Assembly (NCBI GenBank): GCA_019044685.2
Contig: JAGTXX020000003.1
Span: 1-64,000, forward strand
Direction: 5' to 3'
Source of the DNA: Nannochloris sp. 'desiccata'
Taxonomy: Eukaryota; Chlorophyta; Trebouxiophyceae; Chlorellales; Chlorellaceae
Length of the DNA: 64,000 nucleotides
Shown: piece by piece, positions 54,901-63,827 of the stretch
How positions within the stretch are numbered: the first letter of the stretch is position 1
Layout: every line of letters starts with the position of its first letter
Notes under the pieces: model-generated
Database searches by the model: none
What the model saw: the letters and a program-made list of their open reading frames with translations, nothing else
Told to the model about the DNA's origin: nothing
Made by a program: the position numbers and the translations under genes

Positions 54901-56156
54901 ATTTTATTAATTGACAACCTGCTGCGCAGTGCATTGTCAGGCAAATGCCCTTGAAGACGGTGCAATGCAGCAGCGTCATTGATGCTGGCAGGCCTTACCG
55001 TGAAAGGAACTCTGTCCAGATGCACTGCAGTGAGCCCAGATTTATTAGATTGTTGAAAAACATGAAAGCATCCATCGGGTCTAGGTAATAAACCTTGGCG
55101 AGCAAAAAATTTCAAAGGAGGAGAAGCATCAGCGTCTTTGACAACAGTATCAGTCGAAACATCGGCTTTGACTCCAGAAGGATCATCGCTTTCAATTATC
55201 TGAGAACTTTCTTTATCAGATTCATGATCGTCTTCTTCCTCCTCCTCTTCTTCCGCATCGTATTCTTCGTCGCTTTTGCTTTCTGGTACCATGGAGAGAA
55301 CCCTGGCCAGCTTTGAGGCAGGCTTGGACGTTGCCAACACTGACGTGTCGACAAGAGCAACAGGGGTGTCATTCACAGCATGAACATCCAAAGAAATGAC
55401 ACCGTGATCGTTAGAAACATCTTGTAAAAAAGAAAATTGTGATTGCAATGGTGTTGCAACGTGGCTCAGCTGTATCAGATAAAAAGAAATATAAATTATT
55501 TTGTCAATTATTTTGGACGGGGTAGGAGCAGCAAGATTGAAAATTCTAGAACATTCAAAGTCGTTAAGAGAAGCCATGCACTAAACATTTAACTCACAAG
55601 TGATTGTATAAATAGAAATTCATGCAGATCATGTACTCCAGCACGGTAGATTGCTTGCAAAAGCTCCTTTGGTTTGTCATCAGAGCCGACAACGGCGATG
55701 TGAGGCACACCTTCCTCAACAAGGGACTCCGAAATTGTTGCTAACTCATCGGGATCAGGATGAACAGCTAAAATACGCAATGGTTGATCCAGATCATTTG
55801 CTTCAGAGCGGCTGCAAACAAATGAATGCGATTGGTCAGAAGTGAATTGTTTAAAAGCAGCTGTAATGTTTGGGACGTAAAATTAGCGCTGAGGATTGAG
55901 AATTTCCATCCAGAACCGTATATGATTTAATGGATACCCCTGTATTATTTATCCCAAACCAAGGGCTTAATTCTAATTCTCACCTGGCTTTGATCGACTG
56001 AAAGATCTTCGCAAGGAGGACCGCATCGTTACCGTCCTTGGCATGGCAGTATTTTGCAATGCCTTTCGGAACTGGTTCCCCTGGCTGGGGCTCGAAGATG
56101 GGCAGAATAAGTGCTTCAAGAGCACTCAAGCCAGCATGAGCTAGCGTGTTCTGCAT
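27502..56156 (-). CDS. Giant modular type I PKS ending in a Nup98-type domain
   Basis: This gene makes a polyketide on carrier domains. Exons on the minus strand: 56156-55984, 55811-55598, 55469-54161, 54064-51948, 51852-50555, 50482-49635, 49542-45371, 45279-39774, 39696-36815, 36699-31964, 31875-29805 and 29715-27502. All eleven introns are GT-AG, 72-172 nt, and every phase closes: 27,540 nt, 9179 residues, roughly a megadalton. A further in-frame 105-nt intron (50310-50206) probably splits the sixth exon, giving 9144. Domain order: GNAT-like region-ACP; then six modules, 1-3 and 5-6 as KS-DH-KR-ACP-ACP and module 4 as KS-DH-ER-KR-ACP; then a Nup98 autoproteolytic-type domain. No acyltransferase, methyltransferase or thioesterase is visible. 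AT-less modular PKSs are known in green algae, with the AT acting in trans. The start MQNTLAHAGL at 56156 is the first ATG after the divergent FKBP gene; an acceptor-like TTTACAG just upstream leaves an earlier exon possible. Confidence 0.93.
28110..32200 (-). other. PKS module 6: KS-DH-KR-ACP-ACP
   Basis: KS6 begins before and continues after the intron 31963-31876; joining AG to T there restores LSPSESMGMDPQTRLLLE. It shows DTACSSS near 31615, HGTGTPLGDP near 31215 and FGHTEGTAG near 31105. DH6 has HQVFGRAIMPA (about 30690) and LDACIH. KR6 has TGGLGALG near 29420 with the active-site segment YGSIAS and YAMAN, slightly divergent from the other KRs but with Ser, Tyr and Asn kept. ACP6a (GLDSIGS) is near 28525 and ACP6b (GLDSLGV) near 28230. 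Confidence 0.87.
32290..36070 (-). other. PKS module 5: KS-DH-KR-ACP-ACP
   Basis: KS5 shows DTACSSS near 35610, HGTGTALGDP near 35210 and SGHGETAAG near 35095. DH5 has HSVNGRSVLPG (about 34670) and MDASLH. KR5 has TGGMGALG near 33545 and FSSAAA with YAAAN. ACP5a (GLDSIGA) is near 32690 and ACP5b (GMDSMSA) near 32405. A nine-residue SGGGGGGST-type glycine linker follows (about 32265) before KS6. Expected output: a double bond. Confidence 0.87.
36150..41040 (-). other. PKS module 4: KS-DH-ER-KR-ACP (fully reducing)
   Basis: KS4 shows DTACSSS near 40500, HGTGTSLGDP near 40090 and FGHTEGAAG near 39960; its last part lies in the next exon (from 39696). DH4 has HVVHGKILMPA (about 39440) and LADAALH. 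This is the only module with an enoyl reductase (about 38290-37370), with NFRDVLNVLGMYPG and the NADPH loop HAATGGLGLAA. KR4 has GGTGALG near 37285 and FSSVAA with YAASN, and its C-terminus crosses the intron 36814-36700. It carries a single ACP (GLDSLGA, near 36270). Expected output: a saturated two-carbon step. Confidence 0.88.
41110..45050 (-). other. PKS module 3: KS-DH-KR-ACP-ACP
   Basis: KS3 shows DTACSSS near 44550, HGTGTSLGDP near 44150 and NGHTEGAAG near 44040. DH3 has HTVAGLAILPG (about 43600) and DATLH. KR3 has TGALGGLG near 42440 and FSSITS with YAAAN. ACP3a (GLDSIGM) is near 41540 and ACP3b (GLDSITL) near 41240. All three reductive-cycle motifs needed for an enoyl product are present. 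Unlike KS1, KS2 and KS5, whose C-termini read AFQGxNAH, KS3 ends SFGMSGVNAH, as KS4 and KS6 do. The KSs thus fall into two visible subtypes. Confidence 0.87.
45150..49080 (-). other. PKS module 2: KS-DH-KR-ACP-ACP
   Basis: KS2 shows DTACSSY near 48585, HGTGTALGDP near 48190 and MGHAEPAAG near 48075. DH2 has the intact HQVNGRSILPG (about 47630) and the second-half VADASTH. KR2 has SGGLSGIG near 46530 and FSSVSA with YAAAN. ACP2a (GLDSLGA) lies near 45640; ACP2b (GLDSLAS) is split by the intron 45370-45280. Expected output: an alpha,beta-double bond. Confidence 0.87.
49150..53460 (-). other. PKS module 1: KS-DH(inactive)-KR-ACP-ACP
   Basis: KS1 has the full triad: DTACSSS near 52980, HGTGTALGDP near 52565 and FGHAEPAAG near 52440. 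The DH that follows, across the exon 4/5 junction (51948/51852), lacks both the catalytic His and the Pro of HxxxGxxxxP, reading QNVVGWGVATE, so it should not dehydrate. KR1 has GGNGALG (about 50720) and FSSIAS with YAAAN, so it looks active. Inside KR1 a 35-codon insertion (50310-50206) with GT-AG ends is probably an intron. ACP1a (GVDSLG) spans the exon 6/7 junction and ACP1b (GLNSLGA) lies near 49280. Expected output: a beta-hydroxyacyl chain. Confidence 0.85.
50206..50310 (-). other. Probable in-frame intron inside KR1
   Basis: On the coding strand the segment starts GTAGGG after AAAAG and ends GTCCTGCAG. It is 105 nt, has no stop, and inserts 35 residues between SVNIEK and EVINIQPLDQIVLFSS, where other KRs in this protein have none. 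Removing it brings KR1 to the spacing of KR2-KR5. It is annotated separately because the frame is open either way, and gene finders may keep it as coding. Confidence 0.7.
53470..56156 (-). other. PKS loading region: GNAT-like domain, ACP0 and linkers
   Basis: Exons 1-2 encode about 130 residues I do not recognise (RILAVHPDPDEL, then GVPHIAVVGSDDKP). An acidic stretch with about nine Glu/Asp in a row follows near 55240. At about 55030-54660 the sequence FTVRPASINDAAAL, then WQWVAEVDGTLVAAILLGG, then LEFKLVVVHPALEERAEV follows the GNAT fold. It resembles GNAT-type PKS loading domains (known from CurA), which decarboxylate malonyl-CoA and pass acetyl to the next ACP. The glycine-rich CoA loop is not conserved (EERAEV). 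ACP0 has its phosphopantetheine Ser in GMDSLDM near 53936. The linker to KS1 holds three basic Ser/Thr clusters (RRKSS, RRGRTGS, KRRAS), which could be kinase sites. Confidence 0.65.
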
Positions 56157-56367
56157 TTCTGTAAAGCTCTTAAGGCTCTACTTTTGAAATACTCAAATCC
56201 TACGTATATTTTTGAATGTCATAGATGGGGTATTAGGCTTTATATCTGAGCGCATTCAGTACATTGCAGTAAGTCAACTTTTCAAAAGTTTTCTTTAGCC
56301 AATTTTGTGAAGCAACCAAACAAATTGATTCTGGCTGCTTCAATGCATTTCGTAAACTATATTAATC
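56157..56367. promoter_or_regulatory. Shared divergent promoter region, PKS and FKBP
   Basis: Only 211 bases separate the start codons of the PKS (minus) and the lumenal FKBP (plus). Both 5' leaders and promoters must lie here. The sequence is AT-rich with no clear TATA box at a fixed distance. Co-regulation is possible but nothing in the sequence proves it. Confidence 0.5.
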
Positions 56368-57018
56368 ATGGTTGCTCAATTCGTAGCTCGCGCTGACGTG
56401 CACGTTGTGCATCGTCGACACCATTGCGTCGCTCAAATGAAATCTGAAAATATGCCACATGTTTCACCTCGACAAATTTTCTTTCTTGCAAGAAGAGAGA
56501 GTCTTGCTGTCATGATTGGAGCTATTGCATCAATTCCGTTCGTCCCAGCTTCTATTGCTGCACCCTCTAAAGCTGCTACGGACTGGGCCGCCGCTGACGA
56601 CAGTGCACCTAAATTTTTCAAGACTCCCAGCGGCGTGCCATACCAGCAACTTTCAGAAGGAAGTGGTAGAGAAGCTCGCCATGGTAATAAAGTCCTTGTT
56701 GATTTTGTTCTCAGACGAAGCAATGGATATTTTATTTATGGCACTGTTGAAGGAGTTAGTTTCCAACCTCAAGACGTACCGACGGGGGCAATCTCATTAC
56801 AACTGGATGAAACTTCAACCGTAGCAGGGCTTGTAGAAGCAATGGAAGGAATGAAAGAAGGTGGTAAGCGACGAATCTTAGTCCCGCCTCAATACGGCTA
56901 TGTTACTGGATACACACAAGAACCAAAGATGCCTACGTTTGCAACACAGCGGCAATTACAAAATCATTCTTCAGAACCGTTGATGTTTGAATTGCAATTA
57001 CTGAGAATAATCAAGTAA
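56368..57018 (+). CDS. Thylakoid-lumen FKBP-type peptidyl-prolyl isomerase
   Basis: A single-exon gene of 216 residues for a cis-trans prolyl isomerase of the FKBP fold. The N-terminus looks bipartite: a basic plastid transit region, then a twin Arg (ARRESLAVMIG), a hydrophobic stretch and an AAP-type cleavage site (SIAAPSKA, residues about 62-69). That is the pattern of Tat-imported lumen proteins. The FKBP domain begins at TPSGVPYQQLSEGSG, continues with GNKVLVDFVLR and VAGLVEAMEGMKEGGKRRILVPPQYGY, and ends MFELQLLRI. The middle is shorter and more divergent than in canonical FKBP12, as in plant lumenal FKBPs, so isomerase activity is uncertain. It starts at ATG 56368, divergent from the PKS. 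Confidence 0.88.
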   Translation: MVAQFVARADVHVVHRRHHCVAQMKSENMPHVSPRQIFFLARRESLAVMIGAIASIPFVPASIAAPSKAATDWAAADDSAPKFFKTPSGVPYQQLSEGSGREARHGNKVLVDFVLRRSNGYFIYGTVEGVSFQPQDVPTGAISLQLDETSTVAGLVEAMEGMKEGGKRRILVPPQYGYVTGYTQEPKMPTFATQRQLQNHSSEPLMFELQLLRIIK

Positions 57019-57360
57019 ATTTATTAAAGTGCGAGCTCCTATATTGTGGTATTTTTAAACTCTTGTCTAAAATAGACGAATCTAATATACATAATAAGAG
57101 AGACACAAAAGATTGATACTTGTATCATATATCTATCTGCTCAAGAAAAAAAGGGAGAAAGAATACTTGAACGCCTCGGCAGGGAAATTATTCTTTAGAA
57201 AAATAGGAAATACACAAACAGAGTATGTAACTCATTCTTTGGCTTGCATGGAAATGAGTTTATATTAATTGACTATAGCTTATTATTAGCTTGCAGCTTT
57301 AGGTACTGTGCTTATCATCAATTTATTTTTAATAAATGCAACTGCTGCGTCGTCTCTCTC
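57019..57360. other. Convergent 3' ends of FKBP and SBP genes
   Basis: An AT-rich 342-base interval between the stop of FKBP and the stop of the minus-strand SBP gene. TGTAA at about 57225 could serve FKBP polyadenylation. No gene or RNA is seen. Confidence 0.5.
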
Positions 57361-60070
57361 TCAACCTCGGAATAATTGGGCAGCGACAGCGACAGCTGCA
57401 CAGCCCAGAGAAATCGACGCAAGAGACTTCCATCCTTGACCTTTATTTTGATTGGCAGCAGCAGTAACGGTTAACCCCTTGAAATCTTCAATTAATGGAA
57501 TACCAGTGCTGGCAACAAATCCATCCGCAAGAGCTTGCCCAACACCAACAGTGGTAGTGGTGTCACCATCACCCTCAGCAGCAAGATGCCTCTCTACCTT
57601 CTCTTTAGCAGTACCTTCCAACATTTCTGCCATTTTTGATGCTGTATCATCACTACCAATGGCACGGCGCAAAGCATTCTGTGCACGACGGAGCAATCGA
57701 CCCAATGCAGGGCACCCAGCTTCCATACAATACGCAGAAGTACGAATAGCAAGAGCCTCAACAAGATCACCGGGAAGTCTCGCAGCAGCCCCTTCACTAC
57801 AAATATGAGATACAACAACTCCAGCATCACGTAAGAAAGCATCCAACCACAGTGCACGACGTGCACGACATGCCAACTGTTCAACTTCAGCTGCAGCTGC
57901 AGCATCCGGCAATACCAGTATAGGACGAGGAGCAGACATTGCACCTCCTGCTTGAACCTCAACTTCAGCTACACCGCAGCGCAGACCCAACAGCCTGACG
58001 GACGTAGGCATGCATCCCGCTTTTGAAGTTGTACTGCCATTAGCCTGAGTAGGATCCCATCCAGAAGTACTACTTGTACCAGATCTGACTGAGGAAGAAG
58101 CATAATCAACATCCAATACACCAGTTGCTGATCTATCATCTTCTTCTTCATTATCTGCATCGCTATTGGTACCACCACCATCATCACCACGGCCATTCAG
58201 CTCTTGTTCATTCTCTTCAGCAACAACAGCAGCAGCTATATTTTCTTGGTGTTCTTCTTCCTCTTCTTTTTCAACAACCATATTCCATGCAGGCGTATCC
58301 AACATTTCAACAGTCACATGCTCACCATGTTGCCTACACAAGACCAAATCTCCGGGCCTACCGATATTTGCACCATACAAATCAACGCGGATAGACGCAG
58401 CCTCATCTACAGAAACACATACTCGAGATAATGCAGCTACATGGGGACCACGTGGACCGGATGCATCAATAACATCACCCAAATTCTTTCCAGATTTAAT
58501 AGCAGCGACGTGTTTGCCCAGTTGCACTAATAAACCCTGATTGTTGGGTAATTTTTTAGATAGTGCTCTTAAAATGATATCCAAGGGGGTTGCCTCAACA
58601 CGTGCAGCTACATCTGCTGGTAAACGTAGATCAACAGTGACATGTGTACACCCAGGTCTGGCGTATCCCTCAATCATAGAAGCGCTTGTTTGCAACGTCT
58701 GCTCCAACTCTTCACGCAACGTCGGCGGCAGATCTGATGGCATGCAAGAGAAGAATTTCATAGACATCCGCACTACGACATCTGGAGAGGTATAGACAGG
58801 TGGAGGAGGCAATGATGGGTCGACTACAGGGTCTAAGATACCAGCCAATGCCAGATCCAGATCTGCGTCGCTGAAAATGTCAGCATCAAGAAAAGCGAGG
58901 GCATCGTCAGTCAGATCAGGACCTGGAATACTTTGCGGAGCAGAAGCAGGGCCAGGAGCAAAAGCGGGATTTTCAATGAAAGTGCTTTGCGGAGCGATAT
59001 TACAACTGAGATTTAATGCTGATCCAAAGGGTTTAGCAGAAATCATCATTGAATCTGGATCAGTAAGGGGAGCTGGGTGGTGCGGTGGTTGCATCGGGAA
59101 TTGAGGAAAATGTTCTTGTTGCAATGGTACAATTTGATTCATAGAATGCAAACAAGAGGCCAAAGGACCAAGTAGAGCATCGATATTGAAATCCATAGGT
59201 AAATTAGCAACAGCAGCAGCTACATCTGGAGGGAGAGAAGATAAAGACTGGGCACGTTCTGTGTCTGTCATTGCTGTTGCGGTCCTGTGGGAGATGTACG
59301 AAGGGGTGGTGCTGTCGCTAGGGGTGTGGTAGGAAGAGAGAGGAACGCTGTCATCCTGGCTCTCGTAGTTGGCACTCCCCGTGGGTTTGCGGACGCTGGT
59401 CATCGCTCTGCGACGGCGATTGTGTTCAGCCAGGCGTAGACGGCAACTACGCCGTTCCAAATCAAATTCTCCAAGGTCATGGAAACGAGCGCACTGCAAA
59501 TAGGAAGTAGATTGTTTACTAAAATACTCTTTCACATTGCACATCAGTGGCAAATAGATTTCAGAGATTAGGGAAACAGGAAAAATTTAGTAAGGCCTCC
59601 TTACCTTTTGGCAGAATCTTACGGCTTGCCCAGAGATGATAACTGCAGGGGATTTTGCATGAATCTGGCACACACGATATTTCTGCAGAGAAAGAATGGA
59701 GGTTAGGCCAGAATGTCGAAGCGATTGTAGATGCTAGTTTAAGGATGAACAGGAGTTGGGAGATTCAAAAAAGACATACCCGATAGTACGGGGCATCTAG
59801 CTTTAAGCCGCATCCATCAATTTGGCAGATAACTTTAGGGAGATTCTTTCTATTGCGTATTTTCTTATTTTTGCCAGCCTTGTGACTTGCTCCAAAATCC
59901 ATGCTGGGCGAAGATTCCTTCTGGCGAGTTGCCACAAGCGTCTCTGCGTCCCAAGTATAGTCCTTTGGACTCCACTCTGGTTCCATGATGCGTTTCCGGT
60001 CGGTCGCTCGGGCGAATCGCAACGTAAAACAAACTAGGTGAAGGATGTCGATGTTTAACTTAAATTGCAC
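57361..60070 (-). CDS. SBP-box transcription factor with C-terminal hydrophobic tail
   Basis: Exons 60070-59780, 59682-59605 and 59493-57361 (291 + 78 + 2133 nt) give 833 residues; a second ATG at 59986 is also possible. The SBP domain is assembled across all three exons: CQIDGCGLKLDAPYYR, then KYRVCQIHAKSPAVIISG and RFCQKC, then ARFHDLGEFD and RRSCRLRLAEHNRRRR. All eight zinc ligands and the basic nuclear signal are present. SBP proteins bind DNA with a GTAC core. Farther on, a stretch near 58750-58520 (MIEGYARPGCTHVTVDLRLP) matches the large plant SPL proteins and the algal copper regulator type. The last 20 residues (LASISLGCAAVAVAAQLFRG) are hydrophobic, like the C-terminal segment thought to hold SPL7-type factors at a membrane. 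The copper role is inference. Confidence 0.88.
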
Positions 60071-60694
60071 CCAATTTGAAGGTGGTAGAGAAAACCTCAG
60101 CCTTTTGGTAACACGAAATTGCTAAGTTGTGTGCATAGAAATAGAGTATTTTTAAAGGTGCTAAATTTTCGCCTGCGTCGCGCTTTGGGTGCCTCGTGAT
60201 CTTCGAGAGCATCTGCCAGAGCGCCAGAGCAGCCCGGCATCACCAGTGGACCACTGAGTGGCGACGGCACCTGCGATAGGCCGCGGATTTTAAATTGCGA
60301 ATTTCATTGGGATTGCGGCATTCTGACGTGCATTGAACATTGCTGTCCTGACACGCGCAACATTCCAAGAGCTTTCGGGAGCAACTTGTAGCAAGTGCTT
60401 TAGGGCGGCGCTTGAGGCGGGGCGTCAGCGACGGCACTGCCTCTGCTGACGATATTTACTGCATTCTGACGGGGGCTCTTTGAATTTTTATTGCTATGCA
60501 ATGCATCTTTTGGCTGAAAGTTTCGTCTGGCTCTATCCGAATTTGCCTGGGGGAAATGCCCGCCCAGCTCTTCCATTCAACCGCCATTTGAATACTTCTT
60601 GACAGTTACTTGCAGGGCGAACATTTGCTTCAAATATTCAATCGATGAAAATCAGCGAGAACTTGGCTCTAGGTCACACGATTGTATTGAAGCT
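60071..60694. promoter_or_regulatory. Divergent intergenic region, SBP and GH47
   Basis: These 624 bases between two divergent start codons hold the promoters of both genes. The part 60170-60440 is richer in GC than its surroundings and has a chance minus-strand frame of 65 codons. I see no convincing core promoter element or RNA gene. Confidence 0.4.
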
Positions 60695-63123
60695 ATGCGC
60701 AATAAAACTTTACTGATCATTCTCTGCTGTAAGTTTTGAATCGATTGTACTGTCCAGCTTGATTTCTACAGCCATGATGCCATCCATATTTAAGCATTAG
60801 TATTGTGGGTCTGCACGTCTTATTTTCTTTTGCAGGCTTTAGCCTTCTAGTTCAACTGGAGGCTTCAAATGCACAATCTGACCCAAATCTAGCAACTGAA
60901 AAAGAAGAAGACGATAGTGCTCGGTGTCGCCATTCTGGCATTTGTGAAGGTCGACCTACCCCAGAAGAATGCCACAAATTTCGCTTTGATGATGGAAAGT
61001 TAGCAAAAAAAGCGGGTAGCATCCCCTCTTATGATTTTGCCGCCCGCCGTGACGCAGTCCTCGCTTGCAAGTTCCCTTCAGTAGATAGAGCTGAGCGCGT
61101 ACGCGATGCTGCTCGATGGACATGGAAGGGATACAAAGATTGTGCCCATGGCTGGGATGAACTGCGCCCTGTATCATGTAAAGGACAAGAATGGCATAAA
61201 CTTCAATTGACGCCAATTGATGCCATGGATACATTAGCACTTATGAACCTACATCAAGAATTCAACGAAGCTTTACAACTTGTCAAAGATCAGCTGAACC
61301 CGACTGAGGAATGCAATGTATTTGAAACCACTATTAGGATTTTAGGTAGCCTTCTATCGACTCATCATATTGTCTCCGCTCATTACAACAAAGACATTGA
61401 TGGTGGTGCACATGAATCTACTTCACTCGATCTACTAAATGCAGCCATAGATGTGGGATCTCGACTCTTCCGCGCATTTAATTCACCTTCTGGAATACCC
61501 TATTCAGATATCAATCTCTCTACAGGGTCTACAGAACGCAGTGTTTATCACAGCTCCATGGCCGAGGCCACTACACTTTCTTTAGAATTCACTTTCTTGG
61601 CACGATTAACAGGAGAAGAAACTTTTGAAAAAGCAGCTATGAAGGTGCATCAAGTACTCACTCCATCAGTAGAGAAATATGAGGGGTTATTACCTCAATT
61701 TGTGTCCCCCTCTGATGGTTCCTGCAGTGGTAATTACTTCATGCTTGGTGCTCGCAGTGACAGTTATTATGAATATCTATTGAAACAATGGATACTAACT
61801 GGTCAAACCGATGAAGTAATGCTACAAAGATATACACAAGCTATTCAAACAGTACGTAGAAAGTTATTACGACGTAGTACAGGTGGATTATTGTACATAG
61901 CTGAAGAGATGGGGAATGTGGTGAGCCCTAAAATGGATCATTTAGTGTGTTTCTTACCTGGAGTACTGGCTTTGGGCGATCTTTATAATATTAGTACACG
62001 GATAGTAAGCAATAGCGGAAATGAGGAGATTAATGCTAAGACTACTTTCTTTAATTCTCATGACGCTACCGACTTGGAAATTGCTGAACAACTTATCGAG
62101 ACCTGTTACCAAATATATCGAAGAACGCCCACAGGCTTGGCCCCTGAAATAGTATTTTTCAATGAAAACACTAGTGATACTACTACCAATACAGATGGCG
62201 GTGACTTTATGATCAAAGAAAATGATGCTCATAATCTATTGAGACCAGAAACGGTAGAAAGTCTATTTATATTGTGGAAAGTAACTGGAAATAAGAAATA
62301 TCAAGAGCAAGCGTGGTTAATATTTAGAGCGTTTGAGAGGTGGACGCGGGTGGAAGGAGTGGAGCAATGTTTGGCTGTGGATGTGGAAGCTGCAGCAGAG
62401 ACGGCAAGTAGAGAAGTTGCTCGAGTCGCAGCACTTGAGGCAGCACGAGCACTTCTTGGAAGAGGAAAATCAGCCGCAGAGCAAGCAATTAAGCAAGGTA
62501 TCGATGCAGGAAAGGCTGCATTAGAAGCGATGCGACTGCCAGCAGCACGCACTGAACAACCAGGTCCAAGCGAGGGAGCAACACGAACAGAGCTGATTGC
62601 CAACGCATGTTTAAGTGCTGCTGAAGCTGCTGCGAGAGCTACTGTCCAGATGTTCGTGTCTTCGAATGCTACTCTCACTTTAGATGATATCCCTGATGTC
62701 TCTAAACTAGAGGAAAAGACTGCAAGTACAGATAGTGAGCGAAAAGCAAGGGTGTGTGATTTTTCAAATCAGCCTGGCGGTGGCTATTCAAATTTAGAGT
62801 CTGTAAAATCAATACCACCGCCCCGTAGAGATAAAATGGAGTCATTCTGGATAGCAGAGACACTTAAATATCTCTACTTGATATTTACAGATCCACCGGA
62901 TCGGTGTCTAGCCCCTGGTTGTGTCGATTTATCAGTTGATGGGCAGCAGGCGGTGCTGCCATTGACTAAATTTGTGTTTACTACAGAGGCACATCCATTG
63001 CCAATAGTGGGACCAATGGAAAGTTCTCTTATTAAACCGGTAGATGAGATAGATAGAAAGCTGTTGAACCCGTTTGTACAGCCCGTGGACGGAACTGAGG
63101 ATGAACAACATATTGAACTGTAA
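60695..63123 (+). CDS. GH47 alpha-mannosidase family protein, secretory pathway
   Basis: A glycoside hydrolase family 47 protein that trims alpha-1,2-mannose from N-glycans in ER or Golgi, or marks glycoproteins for degradation. Exon 1 is 60695-60728 and exon 2 is 60836-63123 (GT-AG intron), giving 773 residues. The short first exon supplies the ATG and completes a signal peptide (MRNKTLLIILCCFSLLVQL). Family motifs are WTWKGYKDCAHGWDEL, LTPIDAMDTLALM, VFETTIRILGSLLS, HLVCFLPGVLALG, NLLRPETVESLF, ESFWIAETLKYLYLIF and FTTEAHPL, including the catalytic acidic residues and the calcium-binding Thr. An Ala- and Glu-rich insertion of about 140 residues (62350-62770) interrupts the catalytic domain before KMESFW. 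The length and lack of a clear membrane anchor leave open ER mannosidase I or an EDEM-like role. Confidence 0.9.
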
Positions 63124-63304
63124 TTAAATAAATCTCTGGTGCTGTTCATCAACTGTCTGACATCCATTATCGTTATTTTGTTCACATTAAAAGAAAATGT
63201 ATTCTTGTGGCATATCTAGAAAGTTTAAAAATTGAAACACACCCAAAGGTAACTAAAAAACATATTATTTTCCATCTATCTGTCTGACTGGCTAACAAAG
63301 CAAT

Positions 63305-63827
63305 TTACTGGAGCTTGGCATATGGGAGGCAGCCCTTGATGTTGGCGGTATGAGCTTCGGGAGCCAGGTGCATCATGCTAAGCTTTGACCTGCGCTTGGA
63401 AGACTTCTTTTCTTGGAAATGGTTCTTTCCTGCATGTCTAACAACGACACGGCCGCTACCAGTAACCTTGAAACGCTTAGCAGCAGACTTGCGAGTCTTC
63501 AACTTGCCACCTCGGCGGCCATCGGCACACTCGATGACAAGACCTACTGCGGCCACTGCCGGCTGCTGCTGCTTTTGGAAAGCTACCAGCTTAGGAGCGG
63601 CAGAAATTCCATTGACCTTAGAGGACAAAGAGCGGGCTGCTACGAAAGGCTTGGGCACCTGAACATGGGAAAATTGCACAATAGGTTAGATTAATTTCCA
63701 CAGCATTAATTCAATTGCGCTTAATTGCGCTCTCTCTGCGATCGTATTTAACGTCAATCAATTGATCAATAATTACCTTGGCAGCAGACACCCGGAGGGT
63801 GCACATGGAGTGGCATAAAGCCTGCAT
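63305..63827 (-). CDS. Plastid ribosomal protein bL35, nuclear-encoded
   Basis: Part of the large subunit of the plastid ribosome. Exon 1 is 63827-63777 (17 codons, MQALCHSMCTLRVSAAK) and exon 2 is 63658-63305, joined in phase 0, giving 134 residues. The N-terminal half is a transit peptide rich in Ala, Val, Ser and Lys. The mature bL35 begins near GGKLKTRKSAAKRFKVTGSG and keeps the RRHAGKNHF-like block (VVVRHAGKNHFQEKKSSKRR) and the final IKGCLPYA segment. An alternative in which exon 2 alone is coding has only a GTG start, which is why the upstream exon is preferred. Confidence 0.92.

Noticed and set aside
27502..56156. Bacterial contamination or a prokaryotic PKS cluster
   Set aside because: The coding region is divided by at least eleven phase-consistent spliceosomal introns and lies between a telomere and plant-type nuclear genes on one sequence.
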